DNA of 64,000 nucleotides, taken from assembly GCF_036785885.1 (NCBI RefSeq), contig NC_092323.1, positions 992,001-1,056,000 on the forward strand, read 5' to 3'. Position numbers and translations under genes: made by a program. Below the pieces are notes generated by a model. It searched no databases. It was not told where the DNA came from and was given only the letters and a program-made list of their open reading frames with translations. This document shows, one piece after another, positions 23,901 to 36,727 of this stretch; positions within the stretch are counted from its first letter, which is position 1, and each line of letters begins with the position of its first letter. Source of the stretch: Coffea arabica (taxonomy: Eukaryota; Streptophyta; Magnoliopsida; Gentianales; Rubiaceae).

Positions 23901-26411
23901 TGTTTACTGTGTCATTAATAACATTTATTTGTGGTTTTCAACTTCTTGCTTTAGATGCTAGGATTAGTGGTTTTATGCATAAGGAGGGTGTGTTTTTGTG
24001 GTAGCTTTTCATTCTGCACCTACGTGTGAACTATTCACTGAACTTACACATAAAGTGGTTTGTTTTGCCTCATTAGTAGAATTTCACATGAAACTTATAA
24101 TTAAAACTTCTTGGTTATAGTGGCATTTCTACCTAGAAGTGTTTATCTAATTTGAACTAGATAGTTATATTTCACAGGTACCTCTAGAGTTAATTATTTT
24201 GGCTTAAAAGTACTTGATGACATTATATTTAAAGCTCTTAAATTGAGAACCACATGATCAAATTTTGCTGCTGCATTTCTGAATTGGTCTCTGTGTCCGG
24301 AAAATGCTATACTTGATTGAGCAACTCCTCCTAATTATAAAAAAAGCCATCTTTTTCTCTTTGGAAATTGAAAGATCAAATTCATTTGCAAAATAGAACG
24401 CTGTCAAGGTTTTAGGACAAACAGATTTGACTTTTCTCTGAAATTGAATGATTTTGCTGGGACTGACAGTCAGTTACCATCCTTACCAGTTACTTTTTGT
24501 GGGGGGGGGGGAATGAGCTTTTTCTATAATGATCTTTCAGGGCAATTGATTATGTTTCCTTTTAGCTTGTAGAGCAAGGGCAACATGCTTTTATTTGAAT
24601 GTGTATCAAGTGATCTTATTCAGAATTTTTCTATTGTCTGTTTAGTGACTTTTCCTTTCATTCTCTTTCAGGTTTGATGGTGTTGCACCAGAGCCTCGAA
24701 AGGGAATCAGAAGTGGTCATGTACCTGGAAGCAAGTGTGTTCCATTTCCTCAGGTGACACTTCAGTTTTTAAATGATGTGTACATACTATGCAGAGATGA
24801 TAAGCTGAGCTAATTGTTTCTTAACTCCAGCTTATTGTGGCATTTTAGTTGGCAAAAAGAGATACAAAGTTTAGTTTCATGTATATTTATGACATTTTCA
24901 AAATTGGAATCATTTGCACTCTTGACATATCTTGCTGGAAATAGTATTCAGAGTTGACAGGTCTCATGATCCTGGTAATTTTAAAAGTTTACATGCTACG
25001 CTTGATTTTAACTTTTGTGTGTTCCACATCACACATTATGAATTTTGGGCTGAAATAGGCTCTTTTGTGGGTATATCTTTCTTGAAGGCTATCCGTACGT
25101 TATAGTAACTTATGATGCTTCATTCGGTGTCCATTAGGCATCAAGCGTCCAAAAGAAAGGACAAAAGCTTAGTCCTGGATGCCACACCAATGAGTTGATG
25201 CTATTCTTGATTTTATGTCTTTTCCGTCTTCTACTTCGGACATGATAATTTTGGAAGTCAATTTCAGCTCTATTGTGGCTACATCTTTTTCGATGATTGT
25301 CTGTACTTGATGGTTTCTTATGATGATTCACGACACTCTCGGGTCATTTGCAGATGTTGGATGGCTCACAGTCACTCTTGTCTGCTGATGAGCTGAAGAA
25401 AAAATTTGAAGGAGGAGGTAAAAAGTGGTGCAATTCTTTGTCTGATCGTGCGCAAAAGCCTACTATTGTAGTAGCACTTCTGTATTTGTGTGCTGTAAAG
25501 TACGCCTTTCATGTAGACAGTAAGAAAGCTTTCGCGCACTCTTGGCATATCTAATCCCCAAGCAAATCAAACAACTTAAAGGTGATACGGATAAAAAAGG
25601 CAGTTTTGGCAACAAACTAAGTTGAAATCCTTTGAGACAATTTGATATACAAGTTAAAAAGTTACCAAAATGGTTAACACTTAGGGTGAACAATTGCCAT
25701 GCCCTAGTTGGAGTTGATAATCATTAGGGTATTTTTGGGTTGTAAGTGCAAGAAAAATGAGATAATCCTTTAACTTGTTGGGATCAAAGTAGCAAACATG
25801 GTTAATTTTGACTCCAGAACCCTGCCTTCATTTGTTTTGTAAGGTTTACCAAAGTCTAAGATGGTTGGTTGTAGGTTGAAGATTTTGGCATCAAGAATTC
25901 CAAATGGAAAGACAAAATTAAGTTGGGGTATTACAAGTTAGCTCACCAATTGTTGTTTCACTTTATCCTTATCCCTATGATATATTATAAGCTTCTTTTG
26001 ATGAATTGTTTGCTGCATTGTGACTATGATTAACTGTCGTTTAGTGTTGCTGTTGCTAAGGATTTGATCAACTTCCTAAGCGTGTGCTCCTGTTTCAGGC
26101 ATCTCTTTGGACGAGCCGATCATAACTTCATGTGGCACTGGTGTAACTGCTTGTATTCTTGCACTGGTAAAATTTCTTGGCTTTGACTTCTCCCTGATCA
26201 GAACCCCATAAGCAGCCATGCAAGAGAAAGTACATATTGGGAAGCCTGTCGTCCTGGTTTTAAAGACCAAAGTGTCTTTTACCTTATCTAATAATGTCTT
26301 AAATTCACGTAGGGCCTTCATCGACTCGGGAAGACTGATGTTGCTGTATATGATGGATCGTGGACAGAGTGGGGAGCGAATCCGGATACGCCTGTCTCAA
26401 CTTCTGCATAA
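20959..26411 (+). CDS. STR1: thiosulfate/3-mercaptopyruvate sulfurtransferase (two rhodanese domains)
   Basis: Twelve exons: 20959-21066, 21478-21666, 21990-22049, 22276-22338, 22704-22828, 22946-23108, 23304-23363, 23824-23882, 24672-24753, 25354-25417, 26099-26166 and 26313-26411. All have GT-AG borders and consistent phase and give 379 aa, the length I recall for the Arabidopsis STR1/MST1 protein. The N-terminus ([15 protein letters not shown]...) is Arg/Ser-rich with no acidic residues, a mitochondrial-type presequence. The first rhodanese domain includes [10 protein letters not shown] and [11 protein letters not shown]. The second ends with the catalytic loop SCGTGVTA, whose Cys is about residue 336, and the C-terminal YDGSWTEWG signature. 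It transfers sulfur from 3-mercaptopyruvate or thiosulfate to thiophilic acceptors, in cysteine catabolism and cyanide-related sulfur metabolism. The start at 20959 is the first ATG in frame with the presequence. Confidence 0.95.
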
Positions 26412-26982
26412 AAAATAATATAATGCTTCTAAACACGAATTTCAAGTTTTTGCCCTGGTTCACTAGTCATCAGTGATTCTGACGAAAGAAGTTGTATTCA
26501 ACGGAATTTGATTATGTACCTCGAATTTTTTCATTTTCTGGGGTGGTGGATCCAAGAACACAATTCGATGTCGTTATAAATTTATTTTGCTTCAATTTTT
26601 ATGGGAACTAGGAAATCTGGCTAACGGACGGGAGCACGGTTAAGTCTTCAATTAAATGATATGCTGTGTGGCGTGCACTCCCTAATTGTTGAACACAGCC
26701 GCGTTTGTTAAGGAAGTGTACGACGTTCTAACCATGGAGGTGCCTGGTGCAGGGATCCCCCGCCTCTTTTTCCACGTCGCTGTTGTCAAACAAAGAAACA
26801 GACGGAGGAGAGGAAAATGAGGAGCGAAATGGGCTGACAACGAGTGGTGTAAGATTTGTGCGCTTTATCTTTAAACACTTCTCCCAGTGGCTTTCTCCGT
26901 CTCTTTTTCCGTTCTTCGGGCCCGTGTGTAGGTCTCGGTATTTCCCTTGCATGTAAATAGACGTCCAACAGAAATTTCAAGA
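26412..26982. other. STR1-patellin intergenic region
   Basis: It holds the STR1 3' UTR and the patellin promoter/5' UTR. A purine-rich tract near 26790-26840 is the only compositional feature. No other gene seen. Confidence 0.5.
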
Positions 26983-29060
26983 ATGGCAGAGGCGGCAAAA
27001 CCAGAAGGTATCAGGGCGCCCGATATTGATGTTTCTCGGGAACCAGCGGGACCATCTCCAGATGTCAAGGCCAATGAGGCTGCTCAAGAAGAAGCTGCCA
27101 AGGTCGGCAAAGAAGATGGAGAATTACGGAAACAGAAGCAAGCCCAAGTAGAGGAGGAGGTAGATGTGAATGATAGAGGTGAGGAATCGACATCACCCAG
27201 AACAAAGGAGAAGGTTGAAGAGAATGACCAAGGCGAGCCTTCTTCATCCCCTAAAACAGAAGATAATCTAGATGCAAAAGAGAAGGTTGATGTTTCATCA
27301 CCCAATGCAGAGGAGAAACAGGGAGATGCAGTTGATGTAACAGGAGAGACCTCGTCATCCGTTGCAACCAATAAGGGGGATTATTTGAAAAGTGACGAAA
27401 GTGATCTACTTTCTGATTTAAAGGAGAATGAAAGGAAGGCATTGGAAGAACTTAGATCGATTGTTGAAGAGGCCATTTTGGCAAACAAACTGTTCCAGGA
27501 GAAGAAGCGGGAGCAGAAGGAAGAGCCTGATCCAAATGAGGAAGAATCCAAGAAATGCGAGCCAAAAGAAAAACAAATAGAGTCGATAGAAAACGAGAAC
27601 CACAATGATGTTTATGAGGGAAAGTCAGACAGAGGAAAGGCTAAGGTAGAAGATGAAGAAGAGGAGGTTAAATGTGTTGGCAACGATGCAGGTGTTTCGT
27701 CCCTCTGCATCTGGGGTGTGCCTTTAATGCCAAGTAGAGGAGACAAGGGAACAGACGTTATACTGTTGAAGTTCTTGAAAGCCAGAGAGTTTAAGGTCAA
27801 TGATGCCTGGGAAATGTTGAGAAGCACCCTTCAATATCGGAAGGAGAATAACATTGACTCGATTCTGGAAGAAGATTTTGGGTGTGATTATGAGTCAATG
27901 TACTCCATGAGTGGAGTGGACCGTAGAGGCCACCCGGTTTGTTACAATGTCTATGCAGTATTTGGGAATGATGATTTGTACAATAAGACTTTTGGAACAC
28001 AAGAGGGCCGGGAGAAATTTTTAAGGTGGAGGCTGCAGTTGATGGAGAGGCAGATTCAGAAGCTCGATTTCAGGCCTGAGGGAGTTTCCTCATTGCTCCA
28101 AATCAACGATCTTAAGGATGCCCCTGGACCATCGAGGAAGGATCTCCGTCTTGCCCTCAGACAAGCTGTGGCCCTGCTTCAGGAAAACTATCCTGAATTT
28201 GTAGCCACAAATGTGAGTCAAGCAACTTGCGTTTGTCTTCAATTCTCTATTTTTGTAATTTTTCTTATCTTCATTGCTATCCTTTGAGAACTCATTCCTG
28301 TGTTAAAAAAGTACATATTGCTTTTGTAGATATTCATCAACGTCCCGTTCTGGTATTATGCCTTCAACGCACTTCTATCTCCTTTCTTGACACAAAGGAC
28401 TAAGAGCAAATTCGTGTTTGCGCGTGCAAACAGGGTCACAGAAACCCTTCTCAAGTAATAAAATTTTCTATATCTGTATCCTCTGTCTGTGGTTTCAAAA
28501 TTAAATGATCATATCCGCATTGCTTGGCCGACCTGACTGCAGGTACATTGCTGGGGAGGAAATCCCGGTCAATTATGGAGGGCTCAAGAGAGAGAACGAT
28601 CCTGATTTTTCCACGGACGATGGTGTTTCTGATGTCACCGTCAAGGCAGGATCAACTGAAACCATCGAGATCCCTACACCAAAGGTAAACGAGCGAGCAT
28701 CTCATGGATTTAGTCCATCCTTAGTTTCTGTCTTTTCACATTGCACAGCTGCAGTGACCTAAAATGCTTCTACTTTTCTTGGAAACAAAGGCCGGAAGCA
28801 CTTTGGTGTGGGACCTGACTGTGATAGGTTGGGAGGTAAATTACAAAGAGGAATTTGTTCCAAGCAATGAAAGCTCTTATACCATCATTGTCAAGAAAGA
28901 GAGGAGGATAGGGTGGCAGGAAGGATCTGTTCGCAACTCTTTTAAAAGCAATGAACCTGGGAAGGTTGTGATCACCATTGAAAACGGACAATTTAGAAGG
29001 AAACGAGTCCTATATCGTTACAAAATTAAGGATGCTAGCCTTTGCTCTTCTTCCTGTTGA
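26983..29060 (+). CDS. patellin: Sec14-like phosphoinositide-binding protein with GOLD domain
   Basis: Four exons, 26983-28212, 28330-28454, 28543-28684 and 28791-29060, encode 588 aa. Residues 1-230 are a low-complexity, Glu/Lys-rich acidic region, typical of patellins. Around residues 236-270 is the CRAL-TRIO N-terminal block (SLCIWGVPLMPSRGDKGTD, LLKFLKAREFKV). The Sec14 lipid-binding domain spans about 290-450, including GVDRRGHPVCYNVYAVFGN and the INVPFWYYAFNALLSPFLT exit region. The GOLD domain fills about 495-588 (VWDLTVIGWEVNYKEEFVP). Patellins bind phosphoinositides and act at the cell plate and plasma membrane during cytokinesis and trafficking. Subfamily is closest to PATL3/5 by my reading, not proven. 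An upstream in-frame ATG at 26947 would add 12 residues; I prefer MAEAAKPEG. It converges on the methyltransferase gene, 448 bp between stop codons. Confidence 0.93.
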
Positions 29061-29508
29061 GAATTGGTTGATCATCACAAAATCTCCCTTGTAAATTTGG
29101 GTTTAGACCACCGTTTTCACTTCTGTTCTTTTTGTGGTTATTGTTCCTGTAGTTTATGATAAGCCTTACTTGGCTCGCACTCCACCTTAAATGTGCAATT
29201 AGGCAAGGCTCTTATACAGTTCACATGGCATCCAGAGTAATAGAAAAATCTTTAGCATTTCTGGTGTCATTTACTTCATCTCATGGTTTTGTTCTTTGGT
29301 ACGACAGAAGGATTGCTACCATATCATGCTTTTCTTTCCTTTCTACCTGATGTACATCGAAACCAATCCATTATATACTTAAACTGGCAAAACAAGATTT
29401 TAAGAGATGTTCAATATGGTGTCAACAGAAATGGTTTAGCAGGATATTCAGTACAAAAGTTAGTTGGGAAGGATTAGAAAGCAAAGATTTTACATTAATC
29501 TTTGTTAT
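29061..29508. other. convergent intergenic region (3' UTRs)
   Basis: 448 bp between the patellin stop and the stop of the opposing methyltransferase gene. It probably contains both 3' UTRs, possibly overlapping. No further gene seen. Confidence 0.5.
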
Positions 29509-32181
29509 TCACCATCTCCTGTATAGAAGAATGATCATGGGAGCCGACGGCCTATTTAACATTTGGAGCTTGGTGCAGACCCAATTCTGAACTGGTAATT
29601 CAGAAGCAAATGCCTGGACCATCTCAAACTCTTCCCTATAGCAAATACAGGAGACAAATGTCTGAAACATCAATAACAGTTGCGCAACAACTGACAACAA
29701 GCATATAAAAATAGAAGGCACTACCATCACACATGTATTGGAGTCAATTTCTACAAAAAAAACTAAGAGCTCGTGTGGGAGTGTGGTGCATTGTATGATG
29801 AAATTTCAAAAGTACTGATTTAGTTGCTTCTTTCAGGCTAGAAAGCACTTCCAAGCAAAGCTAAAATTTGAAGCTCTAGATTTGACAAGCACTAGACCAA
29901 AAGCCACCGCACTCCTAAAGGGCTTTTAAGTATTTAACGTCATCCAGAGCAAAACAATCATCTCACCCTTTAGGATGCTGCTTTTTGCATAACAGTTGGA
30001 GGAACAATGCTTATTCAAGCTTATTACTCATCCAAAAATCATAAGCACAAAGGGATCCATGTGCAATTATCTCAATTTCAAGCGACTGAATGTCAAAAAC
30101 ACCATCTCATGTATACATAGAACAATCCTTGAAGAGAAAAATTACACAAGTAAATGATCACCTTCCGCCAGGATGGCCGACATAAACCACTATGCTGATG
30201 AGGCCCCCAGGTGCTAGTACTCTCTTGGCAGCCTCTAACGCAAGTAAAGTTGTTTCTGACCTTGTTATAAGCGCCTTTTGTCCTCCTGGAAGGTATCCTA
30301 AGTTGAACACAACTAACCTACACTAGACACAGAAAAAGAATATGACACGAATAAAAGATTGCAACAGCAAAGGGCATCAATTCAATCATGGTAGTGCAAC
30401 TAGGAATGACAACGCTTATTATTGCACTTTAACAGCTCACACTGTATATCCCCATAAGTTAGCTGAAGTAATACCTTACAGCAACATCACTGGGAACAAC
30501 TTCCTCCATTTTGCTATGACACATCAGGAGCAGCTCAACATGCTTTCTCTGAATTTATCAGCATGAAAAAAAATTTAGAAATAATGTGAAATGGGAGAGT
30601 CAGTCTGTACAAGGTTCAATTACGTTGAGAGAGAGAGAGAGAGATTTTAGTCACTTTAAATTCAGACCAAACAAATGTACCTCAGTTTTGGGTTTCAGAG
30701 GTATTTAGTAAAACGTGCGGTTAAGAGAACAAAAGGGGTGCATATTAAGAAATGCAAGCGTAGGAAGTGATGGTTACAGCTGGACCTGCTTCTAGTATTC
30801 TAGAGTCGCAGTTGCATTTCTGAAGAATTAAATGTAAACGTAAAATGCAGTGCTTGGCCAGCTAATGTGCCTGCAAGGACTAGAAAATCTTCAAATTGTT
30901 TTGCTTAAGAGTGATCTCTCAAATTCTGGAAATGACATTGCACTAATTGCATGCATTTAGTCAATCGTAGTCTTCAAAATCTCTAGGCTTCATACATTGT
31001 GTAGAATCTGAAGATATTTAAGAGCGATGCAGATGTACAAAATGCATGAGCCAACTTTTGTGAACTATAAAGACGAGGAATAAAAATGCCAAACGATGGG
31101 CAAGCATTGAACAGACTATACAGAGATGGGGGCAAAAAAAAAAAATCTGAAGATTTAAACAGCTAATGTCCAGAAGCATCCATCAGCGTGTCACCTGATC
31201 TGGAGTAAGAGACTGATCCAGTAAAAGTGAAGTAGTCTCCAAAGAAACTTTCTGAATGTCCATAGCATAAACACGGCCTCCATGTATGGTGTTATCAGCA
31301 ACCAAGTTGACAAGGGCCAAGGTATCATGGCCGTTGCCACAAGTAGCATCAATAACCACGTCACCTTTTTGGACAACACGCTTCCACAAGCTACAGCAAT
31401 AGGAGAATATATTTAGGATATACTTCAGAGGTAATTAGTTGGAATAAGCTGGATACATTGATCAGCATTTAGATATTCAATAGATGAACATGATGCTTCC
31501 GAGCAATCAAAGTGCAGCAGCAGAAGCATGAGAAATGGAAAGCAAGAAACTAAACGGAGTGCTCATCAATCATTTCCTATAGAGTACTAGGGTTAGCACA
31601 AAGCAAGGAAAGAGCAACCAACATAATTATTAAAAAAAAGGTTAAAAAAAACGAAGCGAAAAAAGAAAGTGGAAGACTAAAGAAAAGAGGGAGGAATACC
31701 GACGAGTGAGCAACTTGAGTGGCCTTCTTCTTCCCAAATACATATCCCATCATGACGTCCTCCTCTAATCCACAAAACCGTATATTAAAGAAAAGATAAT
31801 ATTTTAATGACGATAATAATAATAATAAGAGGAAGAAGAAGCAGTGGTGGAGCTAAAGCCTGGAAAGGAACAATAAGAGAAGGGAACGTAAGAACCTTTA
31901 CCTGAAAGAGCAGGAGTGGCGGGAGTGGAGGTGGTTGCAGCTGAGGATGCATCTGTGATGGAGGATAAGGACGAAGCAGAAGAAAAGCAGTGAGGCAGTA
32001 GCGTTGGCGGTGGCGGTCGCAGAGACGGAAAGCGTTTGAGATTGCCCCACCCCGACGCCGACTGGATATTACTACTACTTTTGGAGAATAAATGACGACG
32101 ACTACTAGTAATCGTAGCAGTCGCAGTATGGCAGCAAATACGCATCATAATATTGTGAATGGCCAGGCCAGACATCATCAT
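29509..32181 (-). CDS. organelle-type SAM-dependent methyltransferase, YtqB/MnmM family
   Basis: Six exons on the minus strand: 31902-32181, 31704-31764, 31195-31390, 30475-30548, 30162-30317 and 29509-29635, totalling 297 aa. The first about 90 residues are Ser/Thr/Arg-rich with few acidic residues, consistent with an organelle presequence. The class I methyltransferase motif I is [13 protein letters not shown]. Motif II-like acidic YAMDIQ follows, then FNLGYLPGG (bacterial YtqB has the same motif) and [15 protein letters not shown]. Bacterial YtqB/MnmM methylates the aminomethyl group of wobble uridine in tRNA to give mnm5-type uridine, and plant homologues are known. The activity here is inferred from the family. 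The start is uncertain among three consecutive Met codons (32173-32181) and later Mets. The donor after exon 2 is GTCGGT, weak but phase-consistent. Confidence 0.85.
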
Positions 32182-33059
32182 CCTCTTCAATCGTGATTCC
32201 TGATTACAGCACCGGCCACGGCGAAGGCTAAAACCTCCTACGGAAACCAATTTTAAATTGAAAAAAAAAATATATACTAGTATATAGTTCACCAGTCACA
32301 AGGCGGGTCGCGCATGCGGGACAACAACCATTTGTCGGGTCGGGTCAAGCGTCGTCCTCGTTTCCAAAAAACAAAAAAAACACGCGCGCCTCCACGTAAA
32401 GGGTCATGATGAGCGCGACTCTCCCATTCCGGGATGCTAAATTGCTTGCACTTTTGCTGACGGATTCATTCATTAATTTTGTCTATCACCGGCTGGTTAC
32501 ATAAGTAATAGTTCACCTGCTGAAAATCCTTCCTTCTCCATGTCCATGCCGCATCTACATGTCAACGTCATTGTCTTTTTTTTTTTTTTTCCTGAAACGA
32601 TGGGAAGTCAACGTCAATTGTCCACGGAGGCAAATCCAGTTCTAACGGATCGGATCATTCACTACGGCCAGTCTAGCAATCGCCGGTATAATGTACGCCC
32701 ACCACCTTCCATAAGAATAAGAGCTGGATCAGTGCTCATAAAGATCTTTTAAAAGTGATTGACATTATTGTGTCCGCCCACCGAAGTTTATAGCTTAGCA
32801 GCAGCGCAGAGCAGGATTCGATTATGGTCGCAAACTCGAACAGGATACATAACCTCAAAAACCGCAGCAGTTTCAGAACCAACCAACATTAGCACAAAGT
32901 AATGCATAACAACGGGCAAAATTTATTTCCAAGTCTCATCTACGTATTACACAGCCAGCTATTTTTCAAGATCTAATCCGCTCAGGGGCAAAGCAAGATA
33001 TGCAGCGAATATCTGAGGTAGGCAAATTGCCAAAAAAAAAAAAAAAAAAAAAAGCTCTT
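32182..33059. other. intergenic region between methyltransferase promoter and PGK 3' end
   Basis: Contains the methyltransferase promoter side (32182-32500) and the probable 3' UTR of the cytosolic PGK (about 32870-33059, ending with an A-run at 33033-33053 on the plus strand). No other gene seen. Confidence 0.5.
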
Positions 33060-35527
33060 CTAAGCATCATCAAGGGCAAGTACTCCAGGGAGAGATTTCC
33101 CTTCAAGAAGTTCCAAGCTTGCACCGCCACCTGTTGAAATATGGCTCATCTTGTCTGCAAGCCCCACCTTCTCCACAGCAGCAACAGAATCACCACCTCC
33201 AATGATTGCTGTCACTCCATTCCCGCTAAGCTCAGCCAATTTTTTCGCAATAGCCTGACACATACAAACAACATCAATAAAGCATTTATTTTTCATATAT
33301 GCAATAGCCATCAATGTACCTTTTAAGGTACAATTAAATACTACTATGTCAAACCTCTGTTCCTGTGGCAAATTTGTCATACTCGAAAACCCCCATTGGT
33401 CCATTCCAAATAATGGTTTTAGTGGCATCTAAAGCTTCACTAAATGACTTGATAGCATCAGGTCCAATATCCAATCCCATCCAACCATCAGGAATTCCGG
33501 AAGCTGGAACAACCTGCAGGATAAAATATAAAAAGCACCCTATATCCGATCACAACCTAACTACTTCAATCTATATCAATGATCTTGCCAACTATTTCGA
33601 CAAGTTTGGGCATAGGGGGGAAGAGAGTCAAAGATGGGTTTGATTTCTGACCTTGCTGTTTGCATCAGGAGCAAACTTGTCAGCCGCAACTACATCAGTG
33701 GGAAGCAACAGGGAAACTCCTGTGGCCTTGGCCTTCTCAATGAGGGATAGGGCGAGATCAAGCCTGTCCTCCTCCACAAGCGAGGATCCAACAGAGTGCC
33801 CTTGGGCCTTGTAGAATGTAAAGATCATTCCACCACCCAGTAAGAGGATGTCAACCTTAGCCAACAGTGACTCGATTACACCAATCTTGGTTGAAACCTT
33901 TGCACCACCAACGATCGCAGCAAATGGTTTCTTGGGATTTGCCACAGCTCCCACGAGATAATCAAGCTCCTGAGGAACGAAAGCACAGGGTAAAAGTTAC
34001 ACTGCAAGCGCATGTGCGCGAAGAGAGTAACACTCAAAAGTGAAAAACAAACCTTCTGCATCAGAAATCCAGCAACCGCAGGCTTCAAATACTGGGCTAC
34101 CCCTTCGGTGGAAGCATGGGCTCTATGTGCAGTTCCAAAAGCATCATTGACATACAAGTCTGCAAGAGAAGCCAGCTTCTTTGCAAATTCAGGATCATTC
34201 TTCTCCTCTTCTTTGTGGAATCTGACATTCTCCAGGAGCAAAACTCCACCTTCTGGCAAGGAAGCCACCAATTTCTCTACTTCTTCACCAATACAATCGT
34301 TTGCGATAATGACCTACTTGAGTGTGGATATAGAAGGTAAGTGCTGAGAGCCCCCTTAACCTGTGAAAATTAATGTAGAAAAACAGCAAAATTCGGAAGT
34401 ACGCTAAACAACAGACCTCCACCCCAAGGAGTTCAGAGAGTCTGGGAACAAGAGGCTTCAAGCTGTATTTTGGCGTGACACCTTTTGGACGTCCCTGACA
34501 CCAATATCCAGGCAAATACATCATTTCATTTGCTACGAAGCAAAAAGCTGACAATTACAAGAGCAAATAACCTCCATTCATAGTGAATACAAATAATATG
34601 GCATCCACGGAGTTCACCACTTCACCCCCAAGCAATTTATGTAAGGAATGTTCAAGATAATCCCGAGACGAGGCAATAGAAAAAGTACATTCGGATGATC
34701 AAATAAAAAAAGTTCATTCTTGTTTCCGATTGTTTTATTTGACATCTTATACTTGAGAAACTTGGATACTTATAGTGATTGAATCAAATATTATTTACTC
34801 CCCAAAAAAAAAAGAGCTTCATTCTATGCAAAAAAGAAGACCAGATGATCATATAATTGCCGGTTCACTCACTGTTTTTGTCTATTCTCCCCCTCACGTG
34901 TTTTGGGCTCACGGGGACAGCCTGGAGTACATTTTTGACTGCCCCTAACTGCAATAGCCAGTTGGGGCACCCTCCCTTCACTCAGGCCGGCTAGAGGGAG
35001 TAAAGAGAATTGACACATCAGTTGAGGAGTTAACCCGTAGCTTCGTAGCTCAAAAAAAGGGGGTCTAATGTCTTTTTTTGCAACAACACTTGATCTAACA
35101 AACATAAAGGCATTAGAAAGACATATTTGCAGAGCCATAAAATAAAAGCAAAATTTAGAATTGGAAAAAGGAAAAAAAAAAAAGAGAGGACCGAATAAAA
35201 TGAAATATTCATTGATCTAAAATTTCAAGTGATCAGGAAGAATGGTAGTAACATCTAACATGGGCTTAAAACAGGAAATGCGGCAGCAAAGAATATGTAG
35301 AAAATAGTAAGGGAGTGAAGATATATACGCACCAGGTGAGAAGCGAGGATGATTTTAGCGGAGCAGCCGATCAAGTAGTTGATGGTGGGGACAGCGGCTC
35401 GGATTCTGGTGTCGTCGGTGATGTTGAAGTTGTCGTCCAAAGGAACGTTGAGATCCACCCTCACAAAAACCTTCTTCCCCTTGAGATCAGCTTCCTTGAG
35501 TGACCCCACGCTCTTCTTCGTCGCCAT
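33060..35527 (-). CDS. PGK: phosphoglycerate kinase, cytosolic type (PGK-A)
   Basis: Six minus-strand exons: 35333-35527, 34417-34494, 34053-34313, 33652-33969, 33355-33513 and 33060-33254. They give 401 aa, the normal length of plant cytosolic PGK, with no transit peptide ([17 protein letters not shown]). Key motifs are intact: VRVDLNVPL near residue 22, SHL|GRPKG with the substrate-binding Arg, [52 protein letters not shown] and [14 protein letters not shown]. It converts 1,3-bisphosphoglycerate + ADP to 3-phosphoglycerate + ATP in glycolysis and the reverse in gluconeogenesis. Exon lengths 78, 261, 318 and 159 bp recur exactly in the other two PGK genes here, so the three share one ancestor. 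A roughly 108-bp tandem duplication and a 19-base G run lie upstream. Confidence 0.95.
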
Positions 35528-36727
35528 ACCTACTGTAATACTAGTTACTATTAGTACTACTTGCTATTCCGGGCGATGATTGAATCTGTAACCTGGATGG
35601 GAGGGGAGAACCAGCAAAAAAATTGATTGGATTACATGTTAGTAACTACTACTCCATGAGTAAACCAAAACTAACGGGACAAAAAATGATAAATTGATTG
35701 GTTGATTGATTTATTTAACTTCTAAACTACACCCAAAACAAAACCAAAGAAAAAAAAAAAAAAAAGAAAAAGAGAATACTAGGAAGCTCGAATTGAATGA
35801 GAGTTGGGAGAGACGATGACGATCAAGCAAACATACACACTGATGGATGAGATGCTGGGAGACTTATAACAGCTTCACTCTACTGTCCGCGGCTTAGGTG
35901 ATGGTGATGGAGGTTTTAAACTTCACTAATAAAAAGAGAGTGCCAATTACGTACACCCACTACTTACTCATATACTACTGCTAGTACGGTAGTAGTGGCA
36001 GACTAGAGTGGTATTGAGAATGGAAAGGAGAATCTGCTACCCAATGTTTTGTTTTCTGTCTTCTGGGTCAAGAAACTTTCGAACCATTCCGTCTTCGTCC
36101 AGCCAGTAGTTTTGGCTAGAATTTCAGAATGGAAAGGAGAATCTAGAAACTTCTGCTCCCATCTTTTGTTTTTGGGTCAAGAAACTTTCGAACCGTTCCG
36201 TCTTCGCCTAGCCAGTGGTTTTGTTTAGGCCCATTGGAACCAATCTCCCCCACCAATTTCCGCCACATTAGGGAGTCCAGGGCCGTCCATCCATTTCCAA
36301 GTACTCCGATCTAGTTTTTTTATGACATATCAAGAGCTGGAATGGATGGCTTGCTGCTGCGGTTTCCTGGTTCTATACGCTTTTATCGATCCTTCGGGTT
36401 TTTGCTTGTGTTGGGAGGGGGGGGGGGGGGGGGGGAGCCAGCAGAGGTTGTTTAGTTACCGGTTTTGCAACTATAATTTTCAATGTCCGAGAGTCGGTTC
36501 ATCATTCAGCGCGCTCAGCTACTACGATTTCAATTCTTTCCCAAATAACTCCTAGCTTCCAAAACGTTCCCAAGTCCGACACCCCATCAAAACCCCTTAT
36601 GTTTATTGCGGTTATGGATTCTCTCCACATAAAAATTTTGCTTCTTTTCTTTTTCCCCCAAAACATAAAATAAAATTACTCTTGGTACAAAATAAAACTT
36701 TGCTTACCATTTCGCTTTGTTTGTTCG
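35528..36727. promoter_or_regulatory. PGK-A upstream region
   Basis: 5' flank of the cytosolic PGK. It contains a roughly 108-bp tandem duplication (about 36017-36230) and a homopolymer of 19 G at 36417-36435 (C on the gene's coding strand). No gene seen. Promoter elements were not individually identified. Confidence 0.4.
36017..36230. repeat. tandem duplication of about 108 bp upstream of PGK-A
   Basis: The segment starting GAATGGAAAGGAGAATCT near 36018 repeats near 36126. Both units continue through GGGTCAAGAAACTTTCGAAC and CCGTCTTCG to CCAGTxGTTTTG, with small differences. It lies about 490-700 bp before the PGK-A ATG. Confidence 0.8.

Noticed and set aside
36322-36555. 77-aa open frame spanning the poly(G) tract upstream of PGK-A
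   Set aside because: No homology or splice context; the frame exists only because of the homopolymer length.
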